From contig NZ_KB890761.1 of NCBI RefSeq assembly GCF_000373265.1, positions 730,848 to 794,847 of the forward strand: 64,000 bases of DNA, in the 5' to 3' direction. The translations under genes and the position numbers were made by a program. Every line of letters begins with the position of its first letter. The first letter of the stretch is position 1. The notes under the pieces were generated by a model that ran no database searches, was not told where the DNA came from, and saw only the letters and a program-made list of their open reading frames with translations. The DNA comes from Pontibacter roseus DSM 17521. Its GTDB lineage: Bacteria; Bacteroidota; Bacteroidia; Cytophagales; Hymenobacteraceae. Below, piece by piece: positions 1 through 8,117 of this stretch.

Positions 1-729
1 CGAAATAAGGTAATAGGCGATGGGGTAACGGGATTTCCATTCATAGCGCACCTTGTTGTTTGGCAGGGGCACGGTGCGGGTAAGCAAACCATTAGAGCCT
101 ACTTTGTTGTCGGCACTGGTGCTCACGAATACATGCACAGAATCTGCCTTGTCAGTGAGTACTTGCTTTGTTGGCCACCACTCGTAGGCTGCATAGGGCT
201 GGCTCAGGCTCCAGGTCACGTTGGCGCCTCCCCAGTTCGCTTCCCGGGCAGTCCGGAGCCCATTGCCAATAGCAGCACTCCCGCTCGCGCTTGGGGCAGT
301 TCCCTGGTAAAATACTTGCGCACTCAGAGAGGCGGGTGCCTGTAAGGCTGCAGCCAGCTGCACCGATACGTCACCTGCCTGTCTGGAAATGTCTGTTTGC
401 CGTCGCCCGTTCACTAGCACAGAATCTATCCGGAGGTCGGGATGGAGTTCAAAAGCAAAGGTGTCCAGCCGCGACACCTTCAACTGAGCCACAGTAGTCA
501 CATTGCCGGCTATGAAAGTAGAGTTTCGTTCCAGTTGCAGGTCCAGCTTGTAAAAAGTGACGTCATACTGGTTCATGCGGTGCATTTGGACAGGAGCAGC
601 AACCGCCTTCCGCTGAAGCATGTCTATTCTGCTCTCCGCGCAGGTCGCTAGGGGCTGGTTCTGTGCCTGCAAGGTATAGCTGAACAAGGAAATCAGCAGA
701 CACCCTAGAAAATGTATAGCTTCTTTCAT
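1..729 (-). CDS. M1-family metallopeptidase, N-terminal part (cut by window edge)
   Basis: Reading the minus strand from the ATG at 729 gives an open frame of 243 codons that runs off the window start. It begins with a hydrophobic signal peptide ending near LQAQ. The rest matches the N-terminal beta domain of M1 aminopeptidases: a MNQYDVTFYKLDL start, then YEWWPTKQVLTDKADSV, the family's usual WWP..K...DKADS stretch, followed by SNGLL. The catalytic HEXXH domain would lie outside the window, so activity cannot be judged. It is divergent from the SusC gene across a gap of almost 800 bases. A second, complete M1 enzyme is at 55890-58442. The family call is firm; whether the product is secreted or periplasmic is inferred from the signal peptide. 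Confidence 0.85.
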   Translation of the reverse strand, partial: MKEAIHFLGCLLISLFSYTLQAQNQPLATCAESRIDMLQRKAVAAPVQMHRMNQYDVTFYKLDLQLERNSTFIAGNVTTVAQLKVSRLDTFAFELHPDLRIDSVLVNGRRQTDISRQAGDVSVQLAAALQAPASLSAQVFYQGTAPSASGSAAIGNGLRTAREANWGGANVTWSLSQPYAAYEWWPTKQVLTDKADSVHVFVSTSADNKVGSNGLLTRTVPLPNNKVRYEWKSRYPIAYYLIS

Positions 730-966
730 AACCGAAAAGGATAAGGCGAAATCAGGCAGACCAAATAGAGGGCCTACTACTTTGGAAACGGATGATAGTA
801 AAAGGGGTATCGGATATTTTTATCGTCCCACAACCACAGCCGCCATTTGTTCCACAGCCACTTGCAGCGGTCGGGCCATTTGTTTTATCGAATATACGAA
901 TTCGAACGCTTCAATACCTTCCAATCCCAGAAAAGTGGTCGTGCATTACGTCTCCATAACAAAAGA

Positions 967-1042
967 CGTGCTTAGACTGGCGCAATCTAAGCGGCACGAA
1001 GTGGTCTGCTGTAGCTCTGGTCAGTGTAGCTGACTACACCAG
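967..1042. other. Two adjacent hairpins in the 730-1521 intergenic gap
   Basis: The gap between the M1 gene and the SusC gene holds no convincing coding frame. Two inverted repeats stand out: 967-998 (CGTGC TTAGA paired with TCTAA GC..CACG, with a 2-base bulge) and 1024-1039 (GTGTAG/CTACAC with a 4-base loop). Neither is followed by a T-run, so they are not ordinary terminators. The remainder is AT-rich without recognised structure, apart from the promoter at 1429-1459. Confidence 0.35.
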
Positions 1043-1428
1043 CCAAGCTGAATTATGGAAATACTTGTATGTGCCTCTGTTTGAGAAGGAAAAAGAATTT
1101 TGCTGCCAAAGCTTTGAGCAGGTATGAGAAATGCACTCAAGCAGTATTAAATATTTAGATGACAAAGTTGCCAAATCCGAGGATGTGCAATAAAAGCGCA
1201 AATATTTTCAGCATTATTGCGCTACATGCAACATTGCTTCAATTGTATTATAGGGGTGCGTAGGAATGATGGGTTTCCTGTTTTTTAGAGATGTTTTTGC
1301 TTAAAGGGCAATATATGAAGTGATTACAATCATAAGAAGGCCGGAGAGAAGGGTTGTTAGTGGATTCGGTTTTTGGATGTTGCGTGAAAAAGAGAAAAGC
1401 AGAGTTATACGGAATATTTTTTTTGGGG

Positions 1429-1459
1429 TTTTGCTTTTGTGGATTTCTCTCTATATTTG
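1429..1459 (+). promoter_or_regulatory. Bacteroidota housekeeping promoter for susC/susD
   Basis: TTTTG at 1429-1433 and TATATTTG at 1452-1459 match the -33 TTTG and -7 TAnnTTTG elements, with 18 bases between them. The predicted start lies near 1466, giving a leader of about 55 bases to the SusC ATG. No sigma/anti-sigma pair adjoins, which fits housekeeping expression. Confidence 0.6.
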
Positions 1460-1521
1460 GTAGCAAAACTATTCCATTATCTAATCTATTTTTTCAACAA
1501 CCAACAAAACAAGTGTAGTTT

Positions 1522-4500
1522 ATGAAGAAAGTATTACTACTTAACTTCTTGTTCTTGTTTGCGCTACTGGGCCAGGTGATGGCACAGAGCCGAACAGTTA
1601 CAGGTAAAGTTACGGCGGCGGGGGACGGAGTACCTCTTCCAGGGGTTTCTGTAGTGGTGAAGGGTACCACAACTGGTACTGCTACCAATGCAGACGGATC
1701 ATTTAGCGTAAACGTACCGGCTGACGCGGGCACATTGGTGTTCCGTTACATCGGTTACGTTACAAAAGAGGTGGCAGTTGGATCGAACAGCACTGTGAAT
1801 GTGGCGCTTGAGTTGGATAACCAGCAGCTGTCTGAGGTTGTTATCTCGGTTCCTTACGGTACTGTAGCCAAAACAGCTTTTACAGGTGCTGAGTCTACTA
1901 TCACAGCCCGTGCTATCGAGAAGCAGCAGGTGACTTCCGTATCGCGTGCCATAGAAGGCCTTGTACCAGGTGTTCAGGTAACCAACGGTGGTGGCCAGCC
2001 AGGTTCAAGCGCAACTATCCGTGTGCGTGGTATCGGTTCGGTTAACGCCAGCTCTGACCCTCTTTATATAGTAGACGGTATCGCGTTCGACGGTACACTG
2101 TCTTCTATCTCTAACGACGACATCGCCAGCATCCAGGTGCTGAAAGATGCTGCTGCTTCTGCCCTTTACGGTGCGCGTGCAGCCAACGGCGTTATCATGA
2201 TTACCACTAAAAAAGGTAAGAAAGGCAAGCCAACAGTTGCGGTAAACGTAAGATCAGGTCTGTCTGAGCGTCTGGTGCCTGAGTATGACCGCGTAAACTC
2301 ACAGGAGTACTATGAGTTGATGTGGGAAGCGATGAGAAACAACCGCCTTGCTGCTGTTAACCCTGCTACTAAAGTACCATACACGCCAGATGAAGCAGTT
2401 GCGTATGCCACTGAAAACATTGGCGGCAAGAACGGTCTGGTTTACAACCCATTCAACGTGCCAGCTAATCAGGTAATCAACCCTGCTACAGGCAAACTGA
2501 ATCCAGGTGTGAACCTGCTGTATGAAGACAGCTGGGAAGATGCCCTTTTCAGAACTGCTTCCAGACAAGACATCAACATGAACGTGTCTGGTGGTGCTGA
2601 CAAGAGCGACTACTTCCTGTCTTTGGGTTATGTGAACGAGAAAGGTATCGTTAAATTCTCTGACTATGACCGCTTCAATGGTCGTCTGAAAGTGAACAGC
2701 GACGTGACAGACTGGCTGAAAGCCGGTATGAACCTGTCCAGCACATTGTCTAGCACAGACGGTCTTTTCGCTGACGGTACTGCTACTTCTAACCCGTTCT
2801 ATTACACTAGAAACATGGGTCCTATCTACCCTGTTTGGCAGCGTGACGCTAGCGGTAACTTCGTAAAAGATCCAGTGACAGGCGCTAACGCCCTTGACTG
2901 GGGTAAGGCTACACAGATGGGTGCCAGACCATATGCTGGTAACTCTAACCTGTTAGGCTCTCTTGATTTGGACGATCGTTCACTGAGAAGAGTAGAGGCT
3001 ACTGCCAACGCTTTCGTTGAGACTAAATTCTTGAAAGACTTCACTTTCAGAACTACACTGGGTGGTAACATCTATGACGCCTTGACAGTGACATTCCAGA
3101 ACTCTTTGTTCGGTGATGCTGACAACGTAAAAGGTAGAGGTACTAAGGCGAACACGCGTCAAATCTCTTACACGTTCAACCAGGTATTGACTTACAACAA
3201 GCAGATAGGCTCACACAACTTCACTGTACTGGGTGGTCATGAGAACTACTTCCTGGACAGCGACTTCGTAACAGCGACTCGTTCTGGCTATCCTTTCCCA
3301 GGTATCTCTGAACTGGCTCCTGCTGCAACTGCTGAGGGTTCTAACTCTTATGTGAACAAGCACAGACTGGAGGGTTACTTCACTTCCCTGAACTACGATT
3401 ACAACCAGAAATACCTGCTTTCTGCTAGCTTCAGAAGAGACGGTTCTTCTAGATTCTACGAAGACGTACGTTGGGGTAACTTCTGGTCAGTTGGTGGTGG
3501 TTACAGAATCTCTGAAGAGAGCTTCATGACTGCTGACTGGATTGATGACATGAAGCTGCGTGCCAGCTACGGTGAGCAAGGTAACGAGGCGCTTCCGTCT
3601 TACTACGCTTGGCAAGGTCTTTACTCATTGGGCTGGAACAACGTAGGCCGTCCAGGTGTAATCATCTCTTCTCTTCCAAACCAAGAACTGCAGTGGGAGA
3701 AAAACTCTAACTTCAACGTAGGTGTTGACTTCTCTCTGTTCAACAAAGTAGAAGGTACTGTAGAATACTTCAACAAAGTTTCTGACAACCTGTTGTTCGC
3801 TGTTCCGCTTCCTTACTCAACTGGTATCACTACCAGAGACGAGAACGCTGGATCCATGAAGAACTACGGTTTCGAGGTTCAGTTGGGCTACAACGCTATC
3901 AGAACAGCTGATTTCGACTGGAGAATCGATGTGAACATGTCTCGTTACAAAAACGAAATCACAAAGCTTCCACAAGAGGAAATCATCTCTGGAACTAAGA
4001 AGCTGATGGTAGGTCGTTCTATCTATGACTTCTTCATCCGTGAGTATGCTGGCGTAGATCCTAACAACGGTGACGCGCTGTACTACAAAGATGTTCTGGG
4101 TGAAGACGGTAAGCCAACAGGCGAGCGTATCACTACCAACAACATCAACCAGGGCAGCCAGTACTACCAAGGAACTGCTATTCCTGACCTGGTAGGTGGT
4201 GTAACGAACTCTTTGAGATTCAAAAACTTCGACTTCTCTGTATTGGTGACTTACTCACTGGGCGGTAAATTCTACGATGGCAACTATGCCACCCTGATGC
4301 ACCCTGGTTCTTACGGATCAGCCTGGCACAAAGACATCCTGAACAGATGGACTCCAGAAAACCGTAACACAGATGTTCCAAGAGTACAGAACGCACTGGC
4401 TACGCAGAACGGTATTTCTAGCAGATACCTGTTCGACGCTACTTGGGCGAACGTGAAGAACATCAACCTGGGTTACACACTGCCAACTAACCTGGCTGGT

Positions 4501-4662
4501 AAAGTTGGTCTGAACAGCGTGAGAGCCTTCTTAGCTGTTGACAACGCTTACCTGTACACAACCGAAAAAGGCATGGACCCACAGCGTTCATTCACTGGTA
4601 CATCGGACTTCACATACCCTCCGTTCCGTACCTACACTTTCGGACTTAACGTCAACATTTAA
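1522..4662 (+). CDS. SusC/RagA-family TonB-linked outer membrane transporter
   Basis: A 1046-residue outer membrane importer. It opens with a signal peptide (cleavage near residue 21, VMAQS), followed by a carboxypeptidase-D-like beta-sandwich (about 24-105, RTVTGKVT...GVSVVVKG) typical of SusC proteins. The TonB plug follows (about 115-235; IRVRGIGS, YIVDG, LKDAAASALYGARAANGV), then a C-terminal beta-barrel ending in a short aromatic strand. Length is usual for the family. SusC works with the surface lipoprotein SusD, encoded 14 bases downstream, as a lidded importer of oligosaccharides or peptides. The N-terminus lacks the extra signalling domain of sigma-regulated SusC proteins. The substrate cannot be read from sequence; neighbours are peptidases and an amidase, so peptides are a reasonable guess. 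Codon choice is strongly biased, like tuf, suggesting high expression. Confidence 0.95.
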   Translation: MKKVLLLNFLFLFALLGQVMAQSRTVTGKVTAAGDGVPLPGVSVVVKGTTTGTATNADGSFSVNVPADAGTLVFRYIGYVTKEVAVGSNSTVNVALELDNQQLSEVVISVPYGTVAKTAFTGAESTITARAIEKQQVTSVSRAIEGLVPGVQVTNGGGQPGSSATIRVRGIGSVNASSDPLYIVDGIAFDGTLSSISNDDIASIQVLKDAAASALYGARAANGVIMITTKKGKKGKPTVAVNVRSGLSERLVPEYDRVNSQEYYELMWEAMRNNRLAAVNPATKVPYTPDEAVAYATENIGGKNGLVYNPFNVPANQVINPATGKLNPGVNLLYEDSWEDALFRTASRQDINMNVSGGADKSDYFLSLGYVNEKGIVKFSDYDRFNGRLKVNSDVTDWLKAGMNLSSTLSSTDGLFADGTATSNPFYYTRNMGPIYPVWQRDASGNFVKDPVTGANALDWGKATQMGARPYAGNSNLLGSLDLDDRSLRRVEATANAFVETKFLKDFTFRTTLGGNIYDALTVTFQNSLFGDADNVKGRGTKANTRQISYTFNQVLTYNKQIGSHNFTVLGGHENYFLDSDFVTATRSGYPFPGISELAPAATAEGSNSYVNKHRLEGYFTSLNYDYNQKYLLSASFRRDGSSRFYEDVRWGNFWSVGGGYRISEESFMTADWIDDMKLRASYGEQGNEALPSYYAWQGLYSLGWNNVGRPGVIISSLPNQELQWEKNSNFNVGVDFSLFNKVEGTVEYFNKVSDNLLFAVPLPYSTGITTRDENAGSMKNYGFEVQLGYNAIRTADFDWRIDVNMSRYKNEITKLPQEEIISGTKKLMVGRSIYDFFIREYAGVDPNNGDALYYKDVLGEDGKPTGERITTNNINQGSQYYQGTAIPDLVGGVTNSLRFKNFDFSVLVTYSLGGKFYDGNYATLMHPGSYGSAWHKDILNRWTPENRNTDVPRVQNALATQNGISSRYLFDATWANVKNINLGYTLPTNLAGKVGLNSVRAFLAVDNAYLYTTEKGMDPQRSFTGTSDFTYPPFRTYTFGLNVNI

Positions 4663-4676
4663 TAGTAGAATTCACA

Positions 4677-6140
4677 ATGAAGAATATATTTAGAAAATTA
4701 AGCCCGCTAGCATTGGCATTGATGATGCTGACGAGCTGCGAGAAAGAGTACCTGGACACCAAGCCAACGGACCAGGTATCTATCGATACTGTATTCGAGA
4801 CAGTAGACGGTGCTTGGGTTGCCTTGGACGGCACGTACCGCTCTATGTATACCAGCTTGACCAACCATGGTAACTTCGGTCAGAAGTCTTACGACCTGAT
4901 GAGTGACCTGATGGGTAATGACATGGTGGTACACTCGGCTGGTTACGGCTGGTTCAACCCTGAGTATCAGTACACGGCTATTCAGTCTGTAAACAACGAT
5001 CAGAGACCGCACAGAACGTGGTTCTACTATTACAGATTGATTAACAACGCAAACAGGATACTAGATGGCCTGGAAACCGCTGTAGGTCTTGATGCTGACA
5101 AGCAGAACATCAGAGGACAGGCACTGGCTATCAGAGCGAACTCTTACTTCTACCTGGTTAACTTCTGGCAGCACACTTACAAAGGACATGAAAATGCTCC
5201 TGGTGTGCCACTTTATACAAAAGGAACCATAGAAGGTGCTCCAAGAGCATCTGTGCAGGAGATTTACAACCAGATTGTTGCTGACCTGACTGAGGCAGAG
5301 ACGCTGCTGGATGGCAAGCCACGCAAGCACATCTCCCACATCAATGCCGCAACTGCAAAGGGTATCAGAGCAAGAGTGGCGTTGCAGATGGAAGACTGGG
5401 CTACAGCTGCTATCAAAGCACGTGAGGCTCGTGGTACCATTGCACCTATGTCAGCTGCTAACTACCAGGCTGGTTTCAGCAAGCCTAACAGCGAATGGAT
5501 TTGGGGACTTGAAGTGAATACTGAGCAGGCTACTATTTACGCCTCGTTCTACTCACACATCGACCCATACTCTGGTGGCTATGCAACATTAGGTACCCAG
5601 AAGAAAATCACCAAGGAGCTGTATGACTTGATTCCTGAAACTGACATTCGGAAGAAAGTATTCGTAACTCCTGGAACTGGTACTACTACAGTTCCTGATT
5701 ACGCTGCTATCAAGCTGCGTCTGCCAACAGCTGGTAACTGGATGGGTGACTATATCCTGATGCGTGCTGGTGAGATGTACCTGATTGAGGCAGAAGCTTT
5801 GGCCCGTCAGGGAGACAACGCTGGTGCACAAGCTGTGCTGAATACGCTCATCAAAGCTCGTAACGCTGCTTATGACGCATCAGCTCTGACTGGTACTGAC
5901 CTTATCAACGAAATCCTTCTTCAGAGAAGAATCGAGTTGTGGGGCGAAGGCTTCTCTCTGCTTGACATCAAGCGTCTGAAGTTGCCAATCAACAGACCAA
6001 CAGGTCCAGGAAACCACGACCCAGGTCTGGCAAGAATATTGACTCTTCCAGCTGAGCACCCAAGCTTCCTGTTGAAGATTCCTCTTGCAGAGATTACTTC
6101 TAACCCAGCCATCTCTGAGGCAGATCAGAACCCAGACTAA
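4677..6140 (+). CDS. SusD/RagB-family surface lipoprotein
   Basis: A 487-residue nutrient-binding lipoprotein, partner of the SusC just upstream. The lipobox MLTSC puts the lipidated Cys at residue 21, followed by EKEYLD as in most SusD proteins. The N-terminal half carries the helical TPR-like scaffold (ALAIRANSYFYLVNFWQ at about 140-156 is the conserved SusD helix). The C-terminal half has the usual RAGEMYLIEAEALARQGD and RRIELWGEGF motifs. The start is the ATG at 4677 because the lipoprotein signal begins there. SusD sits as a lid on the SusC barrel at the cell surface. A strong terminator follows at 6162-6198, so susC-susD probably form a two-gene unit. Confidence 0.95.
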   Translation: MKNIFRKLSPLALALMMLTSCEKEYLDTKPTDQVSIDTVFETVDGAWVALDGTYRSMYTSLTNHGNFGQKSYDLMSDLMGNDMVVHSAGYGWFNPEYQYTAIQSVNNDQRPHRTWFYYYRLINNANRILDGLETAVGLDADKQNIRGQALAIRANSYFYLVNFWQHTYKGHENAPGVPLYTKGTIEGAPRASVQEIYNQIVADLTEAETLLDGKPRKHISHINAATAKGIRARVALQMEDWATAAIKAREARGTIAPMSAANYQAGFSKPNSEWIWGLEVNTEQATIYASFYSHIDPYSGGYATLGTQKKITKELYDLIPETDIRKKVFVTPGTGTTTVPDYAAIKLRLPTAGNWMGDYILMRAGEMYLIEAEALARQGDNAGAQAVLNTLIKARNAAYDASALTGTDLINEILLQRRIELWGEGFSLLDIKRLKLPINRPTGPGNHDPGLARILTLPAEHPSFLLKIPLAEITSNPAISEADQNPD

Positions 6141-6161
6141 TTACGTTTAGGTAATTGATAT

Positions 6162-6198
6162 AAAGCAGCCACTCCACATTGGAGTGGCTGCTTTTTTT
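6162..6198 (+). terminator. Intrinsic terminator after susD
   Basis: A perfect 15-base stem (arms from 6162 and to 6194) with a 3-base loop, whose 3' arm runs into a run of seven T. It closes the susC-susD unit. Confidence 0.9.
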
Positions 6199-6337
6199 AC
6201 GTCCAGTGAATAGTAATCAAAGAGTCACTGCAGAGGGTGCAGGCAAAGGAAAGGGGTGAAGTAATTTGGGTGCATGGGTATCTTTTTGAAGTAAAAGCTA
6301 TATTTTTAAGACGGTGGAATCCAAAATCAACAATGAA

Positions 6338-8008
6338 ATGAAAAACAGATACATATACCCACTACTAGGCATGGGCTGCTTCGTGTCAGGCGCCTTTGTC
6401 ACCAAGCTCGCAGAGGACAAGATAACCGTTGACATGCTGCGAAATGCACAGCAGGTGATTGGGTTGAAGTTCACAGATGCACAGCTCGATTCGGCAACGG
6501 CTAACGTGACAGAGTTCAGAAGCAGCTATGAAAGTATCAGAAAGCAACCGCTTTCAAATGATGTAGCGCCTGCTCTGCAGTTCAATCCTATACCTGTCGG
6601 TTTCAGCTTTGAGCAGAAGCAGGAAAAATTTGAGGTCGAGCGCAGTAAAGGTTTGAAATTGCCTGCAAACCAGGAAGATTTGGCATTCTATACTGTGCCT
6701 CAACTGGCAGAGCTACTCCGCACCAAGCAAATATCATCAGAAGAACTGACAAAGTTCTTCCTGGCAAGGCTGAAACAACATGGTCCAACATTGGAATGCG
6801 TGACGACACTGACGGAAGAACTGGCGCTAGAGCAAGCACGCAGAGCCGATAAAGAAATAAAAGCCGGTAAATACAAAGGAATGCTCCATGGTATACCTTA
6901 CGGCGTGAAGGACCTACTGGCGACCAAAGGCTATAAAACAACCTGGGGCTCGGTGCCTTACAAAGACCAGCAGTTGAACCTAAATGCCACCGTAGTAGAG
7001 CGGCTGGAGCAGGCAGGGGCGGTACTGGTGGCAAAGCTAACCTTAGGAGAACTGGCCATGGGCGATGTGTGGTATGGCGGCAAGACAAAATCTCCATGGG
7101 ATACCTCCAAGGGCTCTAGTGGGTCATCCGCAGGTTCGGCATCGGCGGTGGCGGCAGGCTTACTCCCTTTTGCCATTGGCACAGAAACGCTTGGCTCGAT
7201 TGTGTCGCCGTCCACGGCCTGCGGCACCACAGGCTTGCGTCCCACATATGGCCGCGTGAGCCGACATGGAGCTATGGCCATGAGTTGGTCTATGGACAAA
7301 ATTGGCCCAATAGCCCGTTCGGCAGAAGATTGTGCCATTGTATTCAATGCTATCCATGGCCCTGACGGTAAAGACCAGACGGTGATAGACGCGCCCTTCA
7401 ACTACAACAAGAACATCAACGTGAAGAAGCTGCGCGTCGGCTATCTGAAGAAAGACTTTGAGCGGGACTACGGTTTTAAAGAGAACGACCAAGCCACGCT
7501 GGAGGCGCTGCAGAAAGCAGGTATAGAGCTGGTGCCAATGGAGCTGCCCAACCTGCCAGCGCGTGACCTGACACTGACGATTTCAGTGGAAGGGGCCGCT
7601 GCCTTCGATGAACTGACTCGTAGTGGTCGTGACAGCCTGATGGTGCAGCAGCATAAGAACGCCTGGCCCAACATTTTCAGAGCAGGCCGTTTTGTGACAG
7701 CCGTCGAGTACCTGCAGGCACAGCGCGTGCGCACGCTCCTGATTCAGCAGATGCAGGAGAAGCTAAAAGATGTAGATGTCTACATCAGCCCATCATTTGC
7801 TAGCAGTAACCTGGTGGTGACGAACCTGACGGGGCACCCGTGTGTGGTAGTGCCAAACGGATTCCAGAAGAATGGCATGCCTACTACCATTACCTTCATG
7901 GGTAAGCTGTATGGAGAGGCGCAGGTGCTGGCCCTCGCCAAATTCTACCAGGACCTGACGAACCACGATGAGCAGCGTCCGCCCATGGCTTTAAGCTCCG
8001 CGAAATAG
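6338..8008 (+). CDS. Amidase signature family hydrolase
   Basis: A 556-residue amidase-signature enzyme that hydrolyses carboxamides or peptide-like amides. The Ser-cisSer-Lys triad elements are visible: Lys in GIPYGVKDLL, the Gly/Ser-rich stretch KGSSGSSAGSA for the cis-Ser, and the nucleophile region GTETLGSIVSPS. The last departs slightly from the usual GTDTGGS. A GTG at 6314 is in frame, but the ATG at 6338 starts a signal-like segment (MKNRYIYPLLGMGCFVSGAF), so I prefer it. Residues about 30-110 form an N-terminal extension before the amidase fold, as in several Bacteroidota amidases. The gene lies between susCD and a secreted S9 peptidase, consistent with a periplasmic role in breaking down imported material. 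GatA is unlikely because of the signal sequence and the absence of gatB/gatC. Confidence 0.88.
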   Translation: MKNRYIYPLLGMGCFVSGAFVTKLAEDKITVDMLRNAQQVIGLKFTDAQLDSATANVTEFRSSYESIRKQPLSNDVAPALQFNPIPVGFSFEQKQEKFEVERSKGLKLPANQEDLAFYTVPQLAELLRTKQISSEELTKFFLARLKQHGPTLECVTTLTEELALEQARRADKEIKAGKYKGMLHGIPYGVKDLLATKGYKTTWGSVPYKDQQLNLNATVVERLEQAGAVLVAKLTLGELAMGDVWYGGKTKSPWDTSKGSSGSSAGSASAVAAGLLPFAIGTETLGSIVSPSTACGTTGLRPTYGRVSRHGAMAMSWSMDKIGPIARSAEDCAIVFNAIHGPDGKDQTVIDAPFNYNKNINVKKLRVGYLKKDFERDYGFKENDQATLEALQKAGIELVPMELPNLPARDLTLTISVEGAAAFDELTRSGRDSLMVQQHKNAWPNIFRAGRFVTAVEYLQAQRVRTLLIQQMQEKLKDVDVYISPSFASSNLVVTNLTGHPCVVVPNGFQKNGMPTTITFMGKLYGEAQVLALAKFYQDLTNHDEQRPPMALSSAK

Positions 8009-8117
8009 ACACGGCTATACCTGAGCGGCAGGGGCCAACGTGCTATGGTTTGGCATAGACATCCAAAATGCATAATTTGAGACAATAACCAGTATTCATC
8101 CTAATCTACACAACCTA

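Noticed and set aside
6314..6337. GTG start of the amidase gene at 6314
   Set aside because: The ATG at 6338 begins the hydrophobic signal-like segment; the extra residues before it are charged and would move the signal inward.
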